A stretch of 64,000 nt of DNA from Telluria mixta. GTDB taxonomy: Bacteria; Pseudomonadota; Gammaproteobacteria; Burkholderiales; Burkholderiaceae_D. The position numbers were made by a program, and so were the translations under genes. The notes beneath the pieces are model-generated. The model searched no databases. It worked only from the letters and a program-made list of their open reading frames with translations, and had not been told where the DNA came from. Location: positions 186,001-250,000 of the forward strand of contig NZ_CP119520.1 of the NCBI RefSeq assembly GCF_029223865.1, given 5' to 3'. Shown piece after piece: positions 63,984-64,000 of this stretch; the stretch's first letter is position 1, and every line of letters begins with the position of its first letter.

Positions 63984-64000
63984 GGCGCCAGCTTACGCGC

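Noticed and set aside
1..64000. CRISPR arrays, tRNA or rRNA genes, insertion sequences and prophage
   Set aside because: No regular spaced repeats, no cloverleaf with conserved T-arm, no transposase, integrase or phage gene was seen.

Overview
The window looks like a chromosome segment of a high-GC betaproteobacterium of the Oxalobacteraceae, most likely the Massilia/Telluria/Duganella group. This is inferred from overall gene content: a DUF3579 gene beside a CBS gene and a CobD-like membrane protein, rpsP-rimM-trmD-rplS, etfBA, alaS, many exported peptidases, and very GC-rich codons that leave long empty antisense frames. I see no tRNA, rRNA, CRISPR array, insertion sequence or prophage. Coding density is high and most of the segment reads as core genome.

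Layout. 1-2.3 kb: a membrane PAS/GAF sensor, frameshifted and cut by the left edge. 2.6-6 kb: an XRE-cupin regulator with an acetyltransferase, a DJ-1/PfpI protein and the manganese transporter MntH. 5.9-7.1 kb: CbpA and its modulator CbpM. 7.3-13.2 kb: exported hydrolase, diheme cytochrome c, MATE pump, DPP IV-like peptidase. 13.2-14.9 kb: two CsbD paralogues flanking an AI-2E-type permease. 14.9-20.1 kb: methyltransferase, M13 peptidase, FliT, HxlR regulator, a probable small RNA and a FimV-like protein. 20.2-22.3 kb: fumC and two small genes. 22.4-24.3 kb: a bufferin-type copper RiPP locus (precursor bufA plus a fused bufB-bufC). 24.5-29.1 kb: YjfB, mobB-gspB-gspA and small unknowns. 29.4-35.6 kb: a 16-rung GIN-domain protein, a CocE/NonD hydrolase, a GFA protein, HtpX and a second AI-2E permease. 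35.6-40.2 kb: an N-acetylglucosamine operon (kinase, nagA, SIS-type deaminase, GH3 hexosaminidase) behind a strong promoter with paired AATACC boxes; a GntR/UTRA regulator likely to control it lies at 42.9 kb. 44-50 kb: SDR, M16 peptidase, CBS protein, DUF3579, CobD-like protein, Nudix CoA pyrophosphatase. 50.4-52.6 kb: rpsP-rimM-trmD-rplS. 52.7-58.1 kb: TM2 protein, lipoprotein, acyl-CoA dehydrogenase, etfBA, TusA. 58.4-64 kb: alaS, a flagellin carrying a zinc-peptidase domain (flagellinolysin), GDPD and a DUF1294 protein.

The most unusual items are the flagellinolysin (61140-62798), the compact bufferin locus with fused maturation enzymes (22366-24284), a structured RNA candidate with its own -10 box and terminator (about 18680-18903), a second orphan leftward terminator (10733-10757), the strictly alternating GSG/GPG repeat protein (29359-30726), the nag operator candidates and the frameshifted sensor at the left edge. 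Several starts were moved from the longest frame to the codon with a proper Shine-Dalgarno sequence, and one gene of 59 codons (14667-14846) was found by direct translation.
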